Source: Marivivens sp. (GTDB lineage: Bacteria > Pseudomonadota > Alphaproteobacteria > Rhodobacterales > Rhodobacteraceae). From it: DNA of 6,025 bases. The stretch covers positions 1 through 6,025 of the forward strand of contig JAHEBR010000138.1 of assembly GCA_024642185.1 (NCBI GenBank), given 5' to 3'. How positions within the stretch are numbered: position 1 is the first letter of the stretch; every line of letters begins with the position of its first letter. The translations under genes and the position numbers were made by a program. Shown piece after piece: positions 5,652 to 6,025 of the stretch. The notes under the pieces were generated by a model. The model worked only from the letters and a program-made list of their open reading frames with translations. It had not been told where the DNA came from and did not search any database.

Positions 5652-5675
5652 TCCGGATTTGCGCGCAAATCCGGA
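5652..5675. repeat. 24-bp perfect palindrome between cbiX and cobH
   Basis: The half-site TCCGGATTTGCG is followed directly by its exact reverse complement. After one C-C mismatch the pairing continues for about five more bases (GGAGG 5646-5650 with CCTTC 5677-5681, including one G-T). A second, overlapping inverted repeat CCGGAG-G-CTCCGG spans 5644-5656. No T-run follows, so it is not an intrinsic terminator. The context, including AAATACTCCCGCCGGAGGC just upstream, resembles dispersed intergenic repeats that I recall from Rhodobacterales genomes. A REP-like or mRNA-stabilising element is the likeliest reading. Confidence 0.7.
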
Positions 5676-5697
5676 CCTTCCCCCAAAGGACGCCCCG

Positions 5698-6025
5698 ATG
5701 CGCCCCTATGAACGCGATCCCAAGGCGATCTACGCCGCAAGCTTTGCCACGGTGCGGGCCGAGGCGCGGCTTGATCGGTTTCCGGCCGATCTCCAGCCCC
5801 TCGTCACCCGCCTCATCCATTCCTGCGGCATGGTCGAGATCGCCGACCGGCTGGCCTATTCCGCCGATGTCGCCGCCTCCGCCCACGCCGCCCTCAAGGC
5901 GGGCGCGCCGATCCTGTGCGATTGCGAGATGGTGGGCGCGGGGATCATCCGCCGCTACCTGCCGGCGGGCAACGAGGTGATCATCACCCTCAACGATCCC
6001 GCCACCGCGCCGCTCGCCACCGAGA
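5698..6025 (+). CDS. cobH: Precorrin-8X methylmutase CobH (CbiC family), 3' end beyond the window
   Basis: Catalyses migration of the C-11 methyl group of precorrin-8X to C-12, giving hydrogenobyrinate; in the anaerobic route the homologue CbiC acts on cobalt-precorrin-8. The first 109 residues are visible, about half of the usual length of around 210. The start reads MRPYERDPKAIYAASFATVR, typical of the family, and RLIHSCGMVEIADRL contains the likely catalytic His41. GAPILCDCEMVGAGI (69-83) is another conserved block. The ATG has AAAGGA seven nt upstream. It lies 83 nt after cbiX on the same strand and is probably in the same transcript, with the palindrome at 5652-5675 between them. It continues past the right edge. 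Whether its substrate carries cobalt cannot be decided here. Confidence 0.95.
   Translation, partial: MRPYERDPKAIYAASFATVRAEARLDRFPADLQPLVTRLIHSCGMVEIADRLAYSADVAASAHAALKAGAPILCDCEMVGAGIIRRYLPAGNEVIITLNDPATAPLATE

Noticed and set aside
4322..5740. 472-codon minus-strand open frame opposite cbiX
   Set aside because: The translation is a by-product of His-rich and GC-rich codons of cbiX; no domain and it runs into cobH.

Overview
The window is roughly two-thirds GC and looks like the chromosome of an alphaproteobacterium of the Rhodobacterales (Paracoccaceae/Roseobacter type). The reasons are the cobalamin gene combination, a long CbiX with a histidine-rich tail, a DUF1636 protein next to the threonine-phosphate decarboxylase, and a consensus CtrA site. 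Species cannot be told from this stretch.

Left half, minus strand, read from right to left: a DUF1636 cysteine-rich protein (3449-3078), the PLP enzyme CobC (CobD in Salmonella naming; 3078-2143), adenosylcobinamide-phosphate synthase CbiB (2146-1247) and a secreted lytic murein transglycosylase (1214-45). The first three overlap (TGATG, then ATGA), so they form a tightly coupled operon. CobC makes the aminopropanol phosphate that CbiB attaches to adenosylcobyric acid. The transglycosylase follows after a 32-nt gap containing a perfect hairpin, and is a cell-wall gene that may be read through from the operon.

Centre: a 218-nt divergent intergenic region (3450-3667) holds a perfect CtrA-type site (TTAA-N7-TTAA), a perfect DnaA box with a weaker second copy exactly 21 bp away, and an AT-rich stretch. 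To its right, on the plus strand, is a 121-residue single-domain receiver-like protein in which asparagine occupies the phospho-acceptor aspartate position.

Right half, plus strand: a 205-nt gene-free stretch with a hairpin, a plausible promoter and a possibly folded leader; a 76-residue exported or membrane protein with a His-rich N-terminus; the long sirohydrochlorin chelatase CbiX, overlapping it by ATGA and ending in a Cys- and His-rich tail; and then, after an intergenic 24-bp perfect palindrome, the 5' part of cobH (precorrin-8X methylmutase), cut by the window edge.

Together the genes cover an early step (metal insertion), a middle step (methyl migration) and late steps (linker synthesis and attachment) of cobalamin synthesis. 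The least expected content is the central region, where cell-cycle-type regulatory sites and a degenerate receiver sit between two cobalamin operons.
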